From Candidatus Saccharimonadia bacterium (GTDB lineage: Bacteria > Patescibacteriota > Saccharimonadia > Saccharimonadales > Saccharimonadaceae): a stretch of 17,265 bases of DNA. The translations under genes were made by a program, and so were the position numbers. Within the stretch, counting starts at the first letter, position 1, and every line of letters starts with the position of its first letter. Below the pieces are notes generated by a model, which was not told the origin of the DNA, did not search any database, and was given only the letters and a program-made list of their open reading frames with translations. Below are positions 1 to 7,010 of the stretch, piece by piece. Location: positions 1 to 17,265 of the forward strand of contig JALRDA010000021.1 of assembly GCA_023257145.1 (NCBI GenBank), read 5' to 3'.

Positions 1-178
1 TAGTAGCAAACCTAAAACGTATCATTATTTACTCGCATTCTGTAAAAAAGTGAAAGGTTCCATTTTGGCAGTCACGAACGCGTGACGCCTAATCTCATAT
101 GTTGTTATAGATGATTTACCGACATTAGTCAAAGATAAGCACCATGGCATTCCACTTCAATACTGTATAATCGTTAGA
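1..178. other. Non-coding region upstream of the ABC exporter
   Basis: No convincing coding region is visible on either strand. The only structure is a small hairpin: GTCACG at 71-76 pairs with CGTGAC at 81-86 around an AACG loop. GGC (67-69) and GCC (87-89) extend the stem past a bulged A at position 70. No T-run follows on either strand, so I do not call it a terminator. A minus-strand reading frame opening at position 25 and running off the left edge cannot be judged. Confidence 0.5.
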
Positions 179-181
179 ATG
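166..181 (+). promoter_or_regulatory. -10 box giving a leaderless start for the ABC exporter
   Basis: A perfect TATAAT lies at 166-171, preceded directly by TG at 164-165. Seven nucleotides separate it from the ATG at 179. Since transcription normally begins about 7 nt after the -10 box, the predicted transcript starts at or next to the A of the ATG. No Shine-Dalgarno is present in the gap. I see no good -35 box 16-18 nt upstream. Confidence 0.55.
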
Positions 182-1963
182 TACATTATTCTTAAAACGC
201 TTCATTACGCTAAAAACTTGTGGCCATACTATTTTGGTGTCACGATCACGTCGATCTTTGTCGCACTCACTGGTGTTGCGATACCGTTTGTTTTATCAGC
301 GGCAACTAACCTGATGGTTGATGTCGTAAAGGGTGGACAGGCTGATGTTAGCGGTGCATTATGGCTAGCTGTCGCGCTCTTTGGGTTTGATATTGCTAAC
401 ACACTGATACGCAACTACGGCGGGTATTTGGGTGATGTGATGAGTGTGAAGTTAAAAGCGCAGCTTTCGACGCGATACTACGAGCACCTACTGCAACTAC
501 CGCAAAGTTACTATGACGGTGAATTAACTGGAACAATTATTAACCGATTGAACCGTGCAATTACTGAAGTTTCGAACTTCCTGAACATGTTTGCGAATAA
601 CTTTTTCCAGATGCTGCTGACGACACTTATTACTGTTGTGATCGTCTGGTTTTATAGCTGGGAACTGTCAATGTTGATAATTGTTATTTATCCACTATTC
701 TTGTGGTTGACAGCGCTTACTAGTAAAAAATGGCAAAAACTACAGACAGCAAAAAATCACGAAACGGATGTGGCTAGTGGACGATTTGCCGAGGTAGTGA
801 CGCAAATTAAAGTCGTTAAAAGCTATGTTCAGGAAAAATTGGAACATCGTCACTTCCGCAAGCGGTTTCATAAAACCGTCGTATTAACGCGTGAGCAATC
901 TAAGTATTGGCACACGATGGACGTCGTACGCGGGGCTGTATTGTCGATTATTTTCTTTTTGATCTTTGCGTTTATTTTTGTGCAAACAGTAAATAAACAG
1001 TTTACTATTGGCGAAATGGTCCTACTGATCACATTGATTAATGCGCTGCGAATTCCACTATTTAGTATGAGCTTTATCGTCGACCAATTTCAGCGGGCTA
1101 TTACGGGTAGTAAAGATTATGTCGTTGCAATGGAATTGGCACCAGAGATACATGACAAGCCGCAGGCGCATAATTTAGAAGTGACCGAGGGCAAGGTACG
1201 GTACGAGAATGTGCAGTTTGGGTACGAAGATAATCACTCAGTTTTAAAAGATATTTCATTTACGATCGAGCCAGGTGAGAAAGTTGCACTTGTTGGTGAA
1301 AGTGGTGAGGGCAAGACGACACTATCGAACTTATTGATGCGACTATACGAACCGCAGACCGGTGTGATAACGATTGACGGATCGAATGTCAATGCGGTGA
1401 CACAAAAAAGTCTTCGCTCACAGATTGCAACTGTTTTTCAGGATCCGGCGTTATTTAGCGGAACTATTCGTGAAAACATCGCCTATGCACATCCGCGCGC
1501 ATCCCACGAGCAGATCGTCAAGGCAGCAAAGGCGGCAAACGCCCATGCATTTATTGAAAAACTGGAACACGGTTATGATAGTGAGATTGGTGAACGCGGC
1601 ATTAAACTGTCGGGTGGTCAAAAGCAACGCATTGCGATTGCGCGGGCAATCCTCAAAGATGCACCGATTTTAATTCTAGACGAAGCAACGAGTAGTCTAG
1701 ATAGCCGCGCCGAGCATCTTGTCCAAGAGGCGTTGGATCGTTTGATGCATGGTCGATCGACGCTTATTATCGCTCATCGACTAAGTACAATTGCACACGT
1801 CGATAAAATTGTGACGATAAAAAACGGTATGGTTGATGAAATGGGTGAGCCAGCTGAATTAGCAAAGACTGATGGCATCTACGCGCAGCTATTACAACTA
1901 CAGCTAGGCACTACTGAAGCTGCCAAGAAGAAGCTGAAAACATTTGATATTTCTGCAGAATAG
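179..1963 (+). CDS. ABC exporter half-transporter (TMD-NBD fusion)
   Basis: The 594-aa protein has the type I ABC exporter (MsbA/MDR-like) architecture: an N-terminal block of hydrophobic membrane helices (about residues 15-310) followed by an ATPase domain (about 340-585). Visible ATPase motifs are a Walker A (GESGEGKT, near 372), Q-loop (VFQDP, near 420), ABC signature (LSGGQKQR, near 476), Walker B with catalytic Glu (ILILDEATSSLD, near 498) and H-loop His (IIAHRLSTI, near 530). All catalytic residues look intact, so it should be active. It contains one membrane and one ATPase domain, so it probably acts as a homodimer in the cytoplasmic membrane, exporting a lipid, peptide or drug-like substrate that the sequence does not reveal. 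There is no partner transporter gene beside it. The ATG at 179 is preferred because a TATAAT box ends 7 nt upstream; no SD is seen. I see no terminator between it and the next gene. Confidence 0.93.
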   Translation: MYIILKTLHYAKNLWPYYFGVTITSIFVALTGVAIPFVLSAATNLMVDVVKGGQADVSGALWLAVALFGFDIANTLIRNYGGYLGDVMSVKLKAQLSTRYYEHLLQLPQSYYDGELTGTIINRLNRAITEVSNFLNMFANNFFQMLLTTLITVVIVWFYSWELSMLIIVIYPLFLWLTALTSKKWQKLQTAKNHETDVASGRFAEVVTQIKVVKSYVQEKLEHRHFRKRFHKTVVLTREQSKYWHTMDVVRGAVLSIIFFLIFAFIFVQTVNKQFTIGEMVLLITLINALRIPLFSMSFIVDQFQRAITGSKDYVVAMELAPEIHDKPQAHNLEVTEGKVRYENVQFGYEDNHSVLKDISFTIEPGEKVALVGESGEGKTTLSNLLMRLYEPQTGVITIDGSNVNAVTQKSLRSQIATVFQDPALFSGTIRENIAYAHPRASHEQIVKAAKAANAHAFIEKLEHGYDSEIGERGIKLSGGQKQRIAIARAILKDAPILILDEATSSLDSRAEHLVQEALDRLMHGRSTLIIAHRLSTIAHVDKIVTIKNGMVDEMGEPAELAKTDGIYAQLLQLQLGTTEAAKKKLKTFDISAE

Positions 1964-1978
1964 AACCGTCCATCCAGA

Positions 1979-2037
1979 TTGAGTCAGTAGCCTATTCCGT
2001 GTATAATAAAGAGCAATTACACATAGAGATAGGGGAG
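1979..2037 (+). promoter_or_regulatory. Promoter and SD for FKBP-trxB
   Basis: TTGAGT (1979-1984) and TATAAT (2002-2007) are separated by exactly 17 nt. A strong Shine-Dalgarno AGGGGAG follows at 2031-2037. This predicts a leader of about 35 nt for the FKBP gene, in contrast to the leaderless-looking neighbours. The SD is only 2 nt from an in-frame TTG at 2040 but 11 nt from ATG 2049, which favours the ATG. Confidence 0.65.
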
Positions 2038-2048
2038 TCTTGTTAATT

Positions 2049-2624
2049 ATGGCCACGACAAATAGTCAGCGAATTGGTATATGGGTTATTGCAGGTGTTT
2101 TATTAGTAGGTACGTTAGGGAGTTTCATCGCGATGATGCTTGCACCGGCAAACCAGCAGATCGACGCCGCAGAACAGCAAAAGCAACTAGCCGCATATCA
2201 GGAACAGCAAAAAGCAGCCGCTGAGGAGCGTGCTAAAACCGTCGAGCCACTTGATGGCTATGCGGCAGCGCCATTTGACGGTGCGGCTGTAAAAGAGTTG
2301 CAGAAAGAGGTGCTTGTTGAGGGGAGCGGCGACGTCGTTAAAGAATCTGACACGATCAACGTTAGTTATTTCGGCTGGTTGGCCGATGGTCGCATTTTTG
2401 ATAGCTCAAAAGTAAAAGGCACTAATACGCCAATCGATCTACCACTTACCGGCGTTATTGCTGGCTGGACAGAAGGCTTGAAAGATCAAAAGGTTGGCTC
2501 GACCATCAAGTTAACGATTCCAGCCGAAAAAGCATACGGCGCACAAGCATCGGGTATCATTCCTGCCAACGCACCATTGACGTTCATCGTCACTATCAAC
2601 AGTATCGGAAAGGCAACGAGCTAG
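2049..2624 (+). CDS. Membrane-anchored FKBP-type peptidyl-prolyl isomerase
   Basis: The 191-aa protein begins with a short polar N-terminus and one hydrophobic segment (about residues 9-31). A Gln/Ala/Glu-rich, probably helical spacer follows (about 36-62), then a C-terminal FKBP domain (about 90-188). FKBP hallmarks are the SYFGWLADGRIFDSS strand, the GVIAGWTEGLKDQKVGS stretch matching the VIPGWxEGLxxMKVG signature, IPAEKAYG, and the IPANAPLTFIVTI end strand. The family catalyses cis-trans isomerisation of X-Pro bonds. With a single N-terminal anchor and no cleavage site obvious to me, it is expected to face outside the cytoplasmic membrane and assist folding of exported proteins. Start choice: ATG 2049 rather than in-frame TTG 2040, because of SD spacing. 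trxB follows after only 4 nt, so the two are co-transcribed. Confidence 0.9.
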   Translation: MATTNSQRIGIWVIAGVLLVGTLGSFIAMMLAPANQQIDAAEQQKQLAAYQEQQKAAAEERAKTVEPLDGYAAAPFDGAAVKELQKEVLVEGSGDVVKESDTINVSYFGWLADGRIFDSSKVKGTNTPIDLPLTGVIAGWTEGLKDQKVGSTIKLTIPAEKAYGAQASGIIPANAPLTFIVTINSIGKATS

Positions 2625-2628
2625 TCGT

Positions 2629-3567
2629 ATGGAAGAGATTGTTCACGACGTCGTAATGGTTGGTGCAGGCCCAAGTGCTTTGGCGGCCGCCATTTACACT
2701 ACTCGCGAAAATGTCGAAACGGTATTGTATGAAAAAGGAGTAATCGGTGGGCTTGCAGCAATCACCGATAAAGTCGACAATTACCCAGGTTTTCCTGATG
2801 GGATTGAGGGGCTGACTTTAGCCGGTCACTTAGAAAAACAGGCCGAGCGATTCGGTGCGAAAATCGAATTCGGCGATGTGTCTGCTATTCGCGACGAAGG
2901 TGATATTAAGATTGTAACTGTCGACGGTGCTGACGTGAAAGCAAAGACCGTGCTGATCGCAACGGGCAGTGATTACAACAAAATCGGTGTTCCAGGCGAG
3001 CAAGAGTATTATGGTCGCGGTGTGCACTATTGTGCGACGTGCGACGGCGCTTTTTACCGCGAAAAGAAACTCGTTGTTATTGGTGGCGGAAACTCTGCCG
3101 TACAAGAGGCGCTATTCCTGACTCGATTTACTACACACATTGATTTATTGGTGCGCAGTACGATTAAAGCTAGTGAAGTGCTGCAGCATGAACTGCAAAA
3201 ATTTGTCGATGAAGGTAAAATTACTATTCACTTGAATACGACGACCGAAGAGATAATCGCTGTCGACAACAAAGTTACGACAGTCAAAGCCATCAAAGAC
3301 GGTGAGTCAATTGATATTGCAACCGACGGCGTCTTTGTGTTCGTCGGCCTAAAGCCAAATACCGCTTTCCTTAAAGATAGTAGTATCGAGCTTGATGAAC
3401 AGGGGCTTATCAAAACGGATGTACACTTGTCGACAACGATGCCTGGTGTCTTCGCGAGTGGTGATGTGCGAAGCGGCGCGACGATGCAGATCGCTAGTGC
3501 GGTTGGTGAAGGCGCGACAGCAGCTCTATCGATTCGTGAATATTTGGACGGTCTAAAAGTTATTTAG
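2629..3567 (+). CDS. trxB: Thioredoxin reductase-like flavoprotein
   Basis: At 312 aa this has the length and layout of low-molecular-weight thioredoxin reductases: an N-terminal FAD-binding GAGPSA (12-17), the NYPGFPDGI stretch (51-59), the redox-active pair in CATC (C135, C138), a second Rossmann motif GGGNSA (152-157), and a C-terminal ASGDVRSGATMQ FAD-binding segment. TrxR passes electrons from a pyridine nucleotide through FAD and the CxxC to thioredoxin in the cytosol. One feature is odd: the HRRxxxR motif that contacts the NADPH 2'-phosphate in E. coli-type enzymes is missing. The equivalent stretch (about 173-182) reads LLVRSTIKAS. NADPH may therefore not be the donor. No thioredoxin gene is in the window. 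It lies 4 nt after the FKBP stop with no strong SD, which suggests translational coupling. Its last 8 nt overlap the convergent GDPD gene. Confidence 0.9.
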   Translation: MEEIVHDVVMVGAGPSALAAAIYTTRENVETVLYEKGVIGGLAAITDKVDNYPGFPDGIEGLTLAGHLEKQAERFGAKIEFGDVSAIRDEGDIKIVTVDGADVKAKTVLIATGSDYNKIGVPGEQEYYGRGVHYCATCDGAFYREKKLVVIGGGNSAVQEALFLTRFTTHIDLLVRSTIKASEVLQHELQKFVDEGKITIHLNTTTEEIIAVDNKVTTVKAIKDGESIDIATDGVFVFVGLKPNTAFLKDSSIELDEQGLIKTDVHLSTTMPGVFASGDVRSGATMQIASAVGEGATAALSIREYLDGLKVI

Positions 3568-4267
3568 TCGAGTAGGCTTTGATGCCTTTTAAAATGCTGG
3601 CGGGGTAATCCGATACAACTCCGTCAACGCCACGGTCGCCCAGCTGCTTTGCGCCATCTGGGCGATTAACCGTATAGGCATAGCTAAACAAGCCGGTTTT
3701 TTGCGCAATCATAATGGCAAAATCATTCACGTACAAGCGATGAAAGCCGACGCCATCGAGGTTTAATCGTCTCGCATAGGCAATGAAAATGAATGGATTG
3801 CGTTTATGTAGAAGCCATAGGTTGGCTTCGGCACTTTCTTTGCGGATTGCTGCAAGGTCTTTTGGTGAGAATGCCGAGAATACGAATAAGTCCCAGTCGC
3901 TTTTACGCTTTATGAACTTCTTTTTAAGAAGTGAAATAATCGGACCGGCCATATTTCGCTGCTTTAGTTCGATATTTAAAAGTATCTCACCGTAAAATTC
4001 ATCCAGCACTTCCTCAAGTGACACGATCGGGTTGGGGCTATCGGCCGTTGCCTCTCGTAGCCTTTCGTACGTTGTGCTTGCGACGAAAACACGTTTTTTG
4101 TGTGTACGTAAAAGGCTACTATCGTGAATCAGAACGGGAACATTGTCGCAGGTCATTCTGATATCAAATTCAAGCATATCGGCACCGGCATCGACGCCAG
4201 CACGCAGAGCTTCAAGAGAGTTTTCTGGTGCAATACCAGCAGCTCCGCGATGACCAATGACTAACAT
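3560..4267 (-). CDS. Glycerophosphodiester phosphodiesterase
   Basis: The 235-aa protein matches the GDPD family from its first residues: GHRGAAG with H6/R7, APEN with E15/N16, the acidic metal-site stretch LEFDIRMT (E33, D35), a second catalytic His in LIHD (H48), and IELKQ further on. It ends with VDGVVSDYP, typical of the last TIM-barrel strand. These enzymes cleave glycerophosphodiesters such as glycerophospho-alcohols from lipid breakdown into glycerol-3-phosphate and an alcohol, using a divalent metal. No signal peptide or membrane segment is visible, so it is probably cytosolic. Its 3' end overlaps trxB by 8 nt tail to tail. It is divergently transcribed from ppa across only about 60 nt, and no SD precedes its ATG. 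The true substrate cannot be read from sequence. Confidence 0.9.
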   Translation of the reverse strand: MLVIGHRGAAGIAPENSLEALRAGVDAGADMLEFDIRMTCDNVPVLIHDSSLLRTHKKRVFVASTTYERLREATADSPNPIVSLEEVLDEFYGEILLNIELKQRNMAGPIISLLKKKFIKRKSDWDLFVFSAFSPKDLAAIRKESAEANLWLLHKRNPFIFIAYARRLNLDGVGFHRLYVNDFAIMIAQKTGLFSYAYTVNRPDGAKQLGDRGVDGVVSDYPASILKGIKAYSTK

Positions 4268-4278
4268 AATTACTCGTT

Positions 4279-4284
4279 AGTATA
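4279..4284 (-). promoter_or_regulatory. Putative -10 box for the GDPD gene
   Basis: On the minus strand TATACT reads from 4284 to 4279, 11 nt before the ATG at 4267. It predicts a transcript leader of only about 4 nt and no SD is present, so it resembles the leaderless starts elsewhere in the window. No clear -35 box was found. Confidence 0.4.
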
Positions 4285-4294
4285 ACAAATTTGA

Positions 4295-4320
4295 TACAAT
4301 AGTAACAGTAAATAACGGAG
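4295..4320 (+). promoter_or_regulatory. -10 box and SD for ppa
   Basis: TACAAT at 4295-4300 is a plausible -10 box and GGAG at 4317-4320 is the Shine-Dalgarno. The SD is 4 nt from ATG 4325 and 7 nt from ATG 4328, favouring the second of the two adjacent start codons. This promoter lies back to back with the GDPD -10 box in the same 60-nt gap. No good -35 element is visible. Confidence 0.45.
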
Positions 4321-4327
4321 ACACATG

Positions 4328-4858
4328 ATGGCTGATTTTAACCAAATCCTTACACCTGGCGATGTCGACGACGGCGTGGTTAACGTCGTTGTAGAAATCC
4401 CAGAAGGAAGCTCACACAAAATTGAATGGAACCGCGAGTTGGGCGTGATGCAACTTGATCGCGTTGATCCTGCGATCTTTGCCAAGCCGACAAATTATGG
4501 CTTCGTTCCTCAGACGCTTGATGAAGACGGTGATGAGTTGGACGCATTGATTATCACTGATGCGCCACTTGCGACAGGTGTATATCTAAAGGCGCGTGTC
4601 ATTGGTGTTATGAAGTTTGTTGACGACGGCGAAGTTGATGACAAGATTGTTGTCGTGCCAGAAGACGATCGAAATACAGGCAATGCAATTACATCGCTTG
4701 CTGACCTTCCAAAGCAAAAGGTTGCTCAGATTGAACACCACTTCACTCACTATAAGGACCTGAAAAAACCTGGAAGTACAGTTGTTGAAAGCTGGGGTGA
4801 TGTTGATGAGGCAAAAGCTGTTATTCACGAATCTATCGAACGTTGGAATCAAAAATAA
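4328..4858 (+). CDS. ppa: Inorganic pyrophosphatase, family I
   Basis: This 176-aa cytosolic enzyme (177 aa if ATG 4325 is used) hydrolyses pyrophosphate to two phosphates, pulling biosynthetic reactions such as nucleotide polymerisation and aminoacylation forward. The family I signature is clear: EDGDELDALI carries the three metal-binding Asp of the D-x-D-x-x-D type motif, preceded by PTNYGFVPQTL. Further matches are KIEWNRELG for the substrate-binding KxE region near the N-terminus, VDDGEVDDKIVVVP, and HFTHYKDL near the C-terminus. The length is normal for bacterial family I enzymes. The gene has its own SD and probable promoter, and ends at a strong hairpin terminator shared with the convergent rel gene. 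It appears to be monocistronic. Confidence 0.95.
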   Translation: MADFNQILTPGDVDDGVVNVVVEIPEGSSHKIEWNRELGVMQLDRVDPAIFAKPTNYGFVPQTLDEDGDELDALIITDAPLATGVYLKARVIGVMKFVDDGEVDDKIVVVPEDDRNTGNAITSLADLPKQKVAQIEHHFTHYKDLKKPGSTVVESWGDVDEAKAVIHESIERWNQK

Positions 4859-4870
4859 TTCGACAACCCT

Positions 4871-4908
4871 AAGAAATAACCAGTCTACACGACTGGTTAT
4901 TTCTTTTT
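4871..4908 (+). terminator. Intrinsic terminator of ppa, overlapping the 3' end of rel
   Basis: A perfect 15-bp stem (4871-4885 with 4891-4905) closes on a 5-nt loop TACAC and runs into T-rich sequence on the plus strand up to 4908. The downstream arm contains the rel stop codon (4897-4899). Read on the minus strand the same hairpin ends in a T-rich arm (TTTCTT), so it may terminate rel as well. Confidence 0.85.
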
Positions 4909-6435
4909 ACGAGCGGCTTTTTCGCGAATAATTGCCGCAGCGCCAGACAAACTTTCGATGATACCTAATTGTCGTAGGTGTGCGCGTAACTTGTTGCGTG
5001 CATGTGTTGTCGTGACAAGCTCCTGCCATGCTTGTTTTGGCTGTGACATTTTACGTGTGACAACCTCAACGACGTCACCATTTTGCAATGGTTTATCAAA
5101 TGCATGAATATTCCCATTCACGCGGAAGCTGTATGCGTGTTTGCCAATGTCACTGTGGACGAGGTAGGCAAAGTCGAGCGGTAGCGCACCTTCGGGAAGG
5201 TTATATAAATCGCCTTTTGGTGAATATACAAAGATACGATTACCGAATAGGTCAATGTTCAGCTGATCCTGTGAGATTTCTTCGTTGTCGCGCAGACGCT
5301 GGGCAACTTCTTGCATCTGAGTGATCCATTGTAGTTGTGCTGGTAGGGTTGCTGATTGTCCTTTGCGCTTTGAATAATCTTTATTAGATTTTTGTTCGTG
5401 ATAGTGGAAGCTAGCTGCTAAACCACGCTCGGCATACTCATGCATTTCGAAGGTGCGAATTTGAAACTCAACAATTTGCTTGCTAGGGGTAATGACTGTC
5501 GTGTGTAGACTTTGATAGCCATTAGGCTTTGGAATGGCAATGTAATCTTTGATGCGACTGATCATTGGTTGGTACATGCTATGAAGAATGCCAAGTGTTC
5601 GATAGCAATCTTCTTTATTCTCAACGATGACACGCAGCGCCATCAAGTCGTAGATATCGTCGATATTATTATCAACCTTTAACATTTTTCGATGTAAGCT
5701 ATAGATGCTTTTGACGCGACCGTTAACGACATAATTGATGGTATGTTTTGCTAGTTCTGATTCTACTTCGCTACGAACGATGCCTAATTTTCGAGTACTT
5801 TTGCCTAGACGCTTTTGCATGAGGTTTTTTAGACGATTAAATTCGCTTGGGTCAAGGTAGCTGAATGCGAGTTCTTCGATTTGCATGCGAACACGACCCA
5901 TACCTAACCGATCAGCCATTGGCGCAAAAACCTCTAAGCTTTCACGGGCAATTTTCTTTTGCTTTTCCGGGCTCATGTGCTGCAGTGTCGACATATTATG
6001 CAGGCGGTCGGCTAATTTAATGATGATAACGCGCACATCCTGTCCGACGGCAATCAATAATTTGGATAAATTGTCTTTGGTCTGCGGCAGATAATTTGTG
6101 AGGTCCTGCATGCCAGCGCGAGCCTGCGAGACTTTTGTGACGCCATCAACTAAGAATGCAACATCACGGCCGAACAGGTTTTCAATTTCATGAAGCGTCG
6201 CAGTGGTATCCTCGACTGTATCGTGGAGTACGCCCGCAAGAACTGTATCGATATCCATACCCCAGTCGATCAGGGTGTCGGCGACGTGTAAGGGGTGAAT
6301 AATATAGGGCTCGCCGCTTTTGCGTTTTTGTCCAATGTGGGCTTTGGTGGCAAAATCAATCGCATGCTCTAATTCGAGTAGCTGATTTTCCTCGTAGTGA
6401 GGTTTTGCGTGTTCCAATAATTCACGTTTTTTCAT
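4897..6435 (-). CDS. rel: Short Rel/SpoT-type (p)ppGpp synthetase/hydrolase
   Basis: The 512-aa protein contains an HD hydrolase domain (about 20-190; H47 in IIHPLH, the HD pair H71-D72 in LHDTVEDT), a (p)ppGpp synthetase domain (about 230-345) and a TGS domain (about 395-460). Synthetase residues look intact: D263 in YDLMALR, the RIKD motif (294-297) followed by YIAIPKPNGYQSLHTT, and E323 in VEFQIRT. RIKD is the RxKD form typical of bifunctional enzymes. Both activities, making and degrading the stringent alarmone, are thus predicted. Full-length Rel proteins have about 720-750 aa; here the chain stops about 50 residues after the TGS domain, so the zinc-finger/conserved-cysteine and ACT domains are absent. 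This is not a frameshift artefact: the stop lies within the shared terminator hairpin. The start has no SD, and a TATACT box sits 8 nt upstream. Confidence 0.93.
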   Translation of the reverse strand: MKKRELLEHAKPHYEENQLLELEHAIDFATKAHIGQKRKSGEPYIIHPLHVADTLIDWGMDIDTVLAGVLHDTVEDTTATLHEIENLFGRDVAFLVDGVTKVSQARAGMQDLTNYLPQTKDNLSKLLIAVGQDVRVIIIKLADRLHNMSTLQHMSPEKQKKIARESLEVFAPMADRLGMGRVRMQIEELAFSYLDPSEFNRLKNLMQKRLGKSTRKLGIVRSEVESELAKHTINYVVNGRVKSIYSLHRKMLKVDNNIDDIYDLMALRVIVENKEDCYRTLGILHSMYQPMISRIKDYIAIPKPNGYQSLHTTVITPSKQIVEFQIRTFEMHEYAERGLAASFHYHEQKSNKDYSKRKGQSATLPAQLQWITQMQEVAQRLRDNEEISQDQLNIDLFGNRIFVYSPKGDLYNLPEGALPLDFAYLVHSDIGKHAYSFRVNGNIHAFDKPLQNGDVVEVVTRKMSQPKQAWQELVTTTHARNKLRAHLRQLGIIESLSGAAAIIREKAARKKK

Positions 6436-6443
6436 CTAGGTAT

Positions 6444-6449
6444 AGTATA
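6444..6449 (-). promoter_or_regulatory. -10 box giving a nearly leaderless rel transcript
   Basis: On the minus strand TATACT reads 6449 to 6444, 8 nt before the ATG at 6435, so the predicted transcript start is about 2 nt from the start codon. There is no SD. The position of a -35 box falls in the T-tract of the preceding terminator and has no recognisable hexamer. Confidence 0.5.
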
Positions 6450-6462
6450 AAACACTGGTGGG

Positions 6463-6490
6463 AAATAAAAAACCACTCAATTGAGTGGTT
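6463..6490 (-). terminator. Intrinsic terminator, second hairpin after the 138-aa gene
   Basis: A perfect palindrome at 6471-6490 has two 10-nt arms (AACCACTCAA and TTGAGTGGTT). It folds as an 8-bp stem with an AATT loop. On the minus strand it is followed at once by TTTTATTT (6470 to 6463). It lies between the 138-aa gene and the rel promoter, so it insulates rel. Confidence 0.8.
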
Positions 6491-6491
6491 A

Positions 6492-6528
6492 ATTAGTGTG
6501 GGTGCATTAGAATCGCACCCACACTAAT
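6492..6528 (-). repeat. 14-bp perfect inverted repeat directly after the stop codon
   Basis: Arms 6492-6505 and 6515-6528 are exact reverse complements, with a 9-nt loop (ATTAGAATC). The hairpin begins 1 nt after the TGA (6530-6532) of the minus-strand 138-aa gene and ends 1 nt before the next hairpin (6471-6490). It has no T-run of its own, so together they form a tandem-hairpin 3' end, the first probably stabilising or helping termination. Confidence 0.75.
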
Positions 6529-6529
6529 G

Positions 6530-6946
6530 TCAGATATCGCCTTCTAGTCTTTTAAGTTGGGCGGTGAGGTCTAGCTCAGAAAAATACGGGCTTACTACTA
6601 GATCGTCGTAAACTACATTTGGCCCTAGGCTCCAGTCGTGCGTTCCTGGAACTCCTTTGGCCAGTGTGAAGCACTGGTATTCGTCATGCTTGCTGATGTC
6701 GCCGCCAGAGAAGTCGATGATGACACTGGTAGCTTCATCATCATTTGTAAGGACAGCACTAACAGTTGCTTCTCGCCGTATGCCGCTGACTTTGATGAAG
6801 AAGACTGGTCGCGTATTAACACCTGAATCCGATAAACCGAGTATCGCGGCTCCGGCACGAGATAGGGAGGCAGCGACGGCGATTTTAAATGCGACCCCAT
6901 CCATAAGCTCAATATGAGCAGCAGTTCTTAGTGCTGGATTTTCCAT
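6530..6946 (-). CDS. Unrecognised 138-aa protein
   Basis: I do not recognise this family. The likely start is ATG 6946, with AGGA (6955-6952 on the minus strand) 5 nt upstream; an in-frame TTG at 6964 has no SD. Visible features are a small-residue-rich, probably helical N-terminal stretch (AFKIAVAASLSRAGAAILGL, about 25-44), alternating hydrophobic strands (VFFIKVSG, SVIIDFSGGD), and an acidic C-terminus (SPYFSELDLTAQLKRLEGDI). It has one cysteine, no signal peptide and no clear membrane helix, so it is probably a small soluble alpha/beta protein. It is monocistronic, with a near-consensus promoter and a two-hairpin 3' end, which implies substantial and independent expression. A real gene is supported by promoter, SD, stop and terminator all fitting one frame. 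The function is unknown. Confidence 0.75.
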   Translation of the reverse strand: MENPALRTAAHIELMDGVAFKIAVAASLSRAGAAILGLSDSGVNTRPVFFIKVSGIRREATVSAVLTNDDEATSVIIDFSGGDISKHDEYQCFTLAKGVPGTHDWSLGPNVVYDDLVVSPYFSELDLTAQLKRLEGDI

Positions 6947-6972
6947 TATTGTCCTAATTTTCAAAGGAGTAC

Positions 6973-7010
6973 TGACAAATAAATAATAATACTAAAAAGT
7001 ACATTTGTCA
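6973..7010. repeat. Inverted repeat spanning a promoter, possible operator
   Basis: TGACAAAT (6973-6980) and ATTTGTCA (7003-7010) are exact inverted copies. Both are preceded on the plus strand by AGTAC (6968-6972 and 6998-7002), placing the half-sites 30 bp apart, about three helical turns. One half overlaps the -35 box of the minus-strand 138-aa gene and the other its predicted transcription start, a layout suited to a repressor. Confidence 0.4.

Noticed and set aside
67..89. Hairpin near the window start as a terminator of an upstream gene
   Set aside because: No T-run follows on either strand, and no gene end can be seen within the window.
2040..2042. TTG start for the FKBP protein
   Set aside because: It is only 2 nt from the end of the SD AGGGGAG, which is too close for initiation; ATG 2049 fits better.
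3574..3590. Possible trxB terminator AGGC-TTTGAT-GCCT followed by TTT
   Set aside because: The stem is only 4 bp and lies within the convergent GDPD coding sequence. It is too weak to call.
6964..6964. TTG start for the 138-aa protein (144-aa version)
   Set aside because: There is no SD upstream of the TTG, while ATG 6946 has AGGA at 5 nt spacing and a promoter placed to fit.
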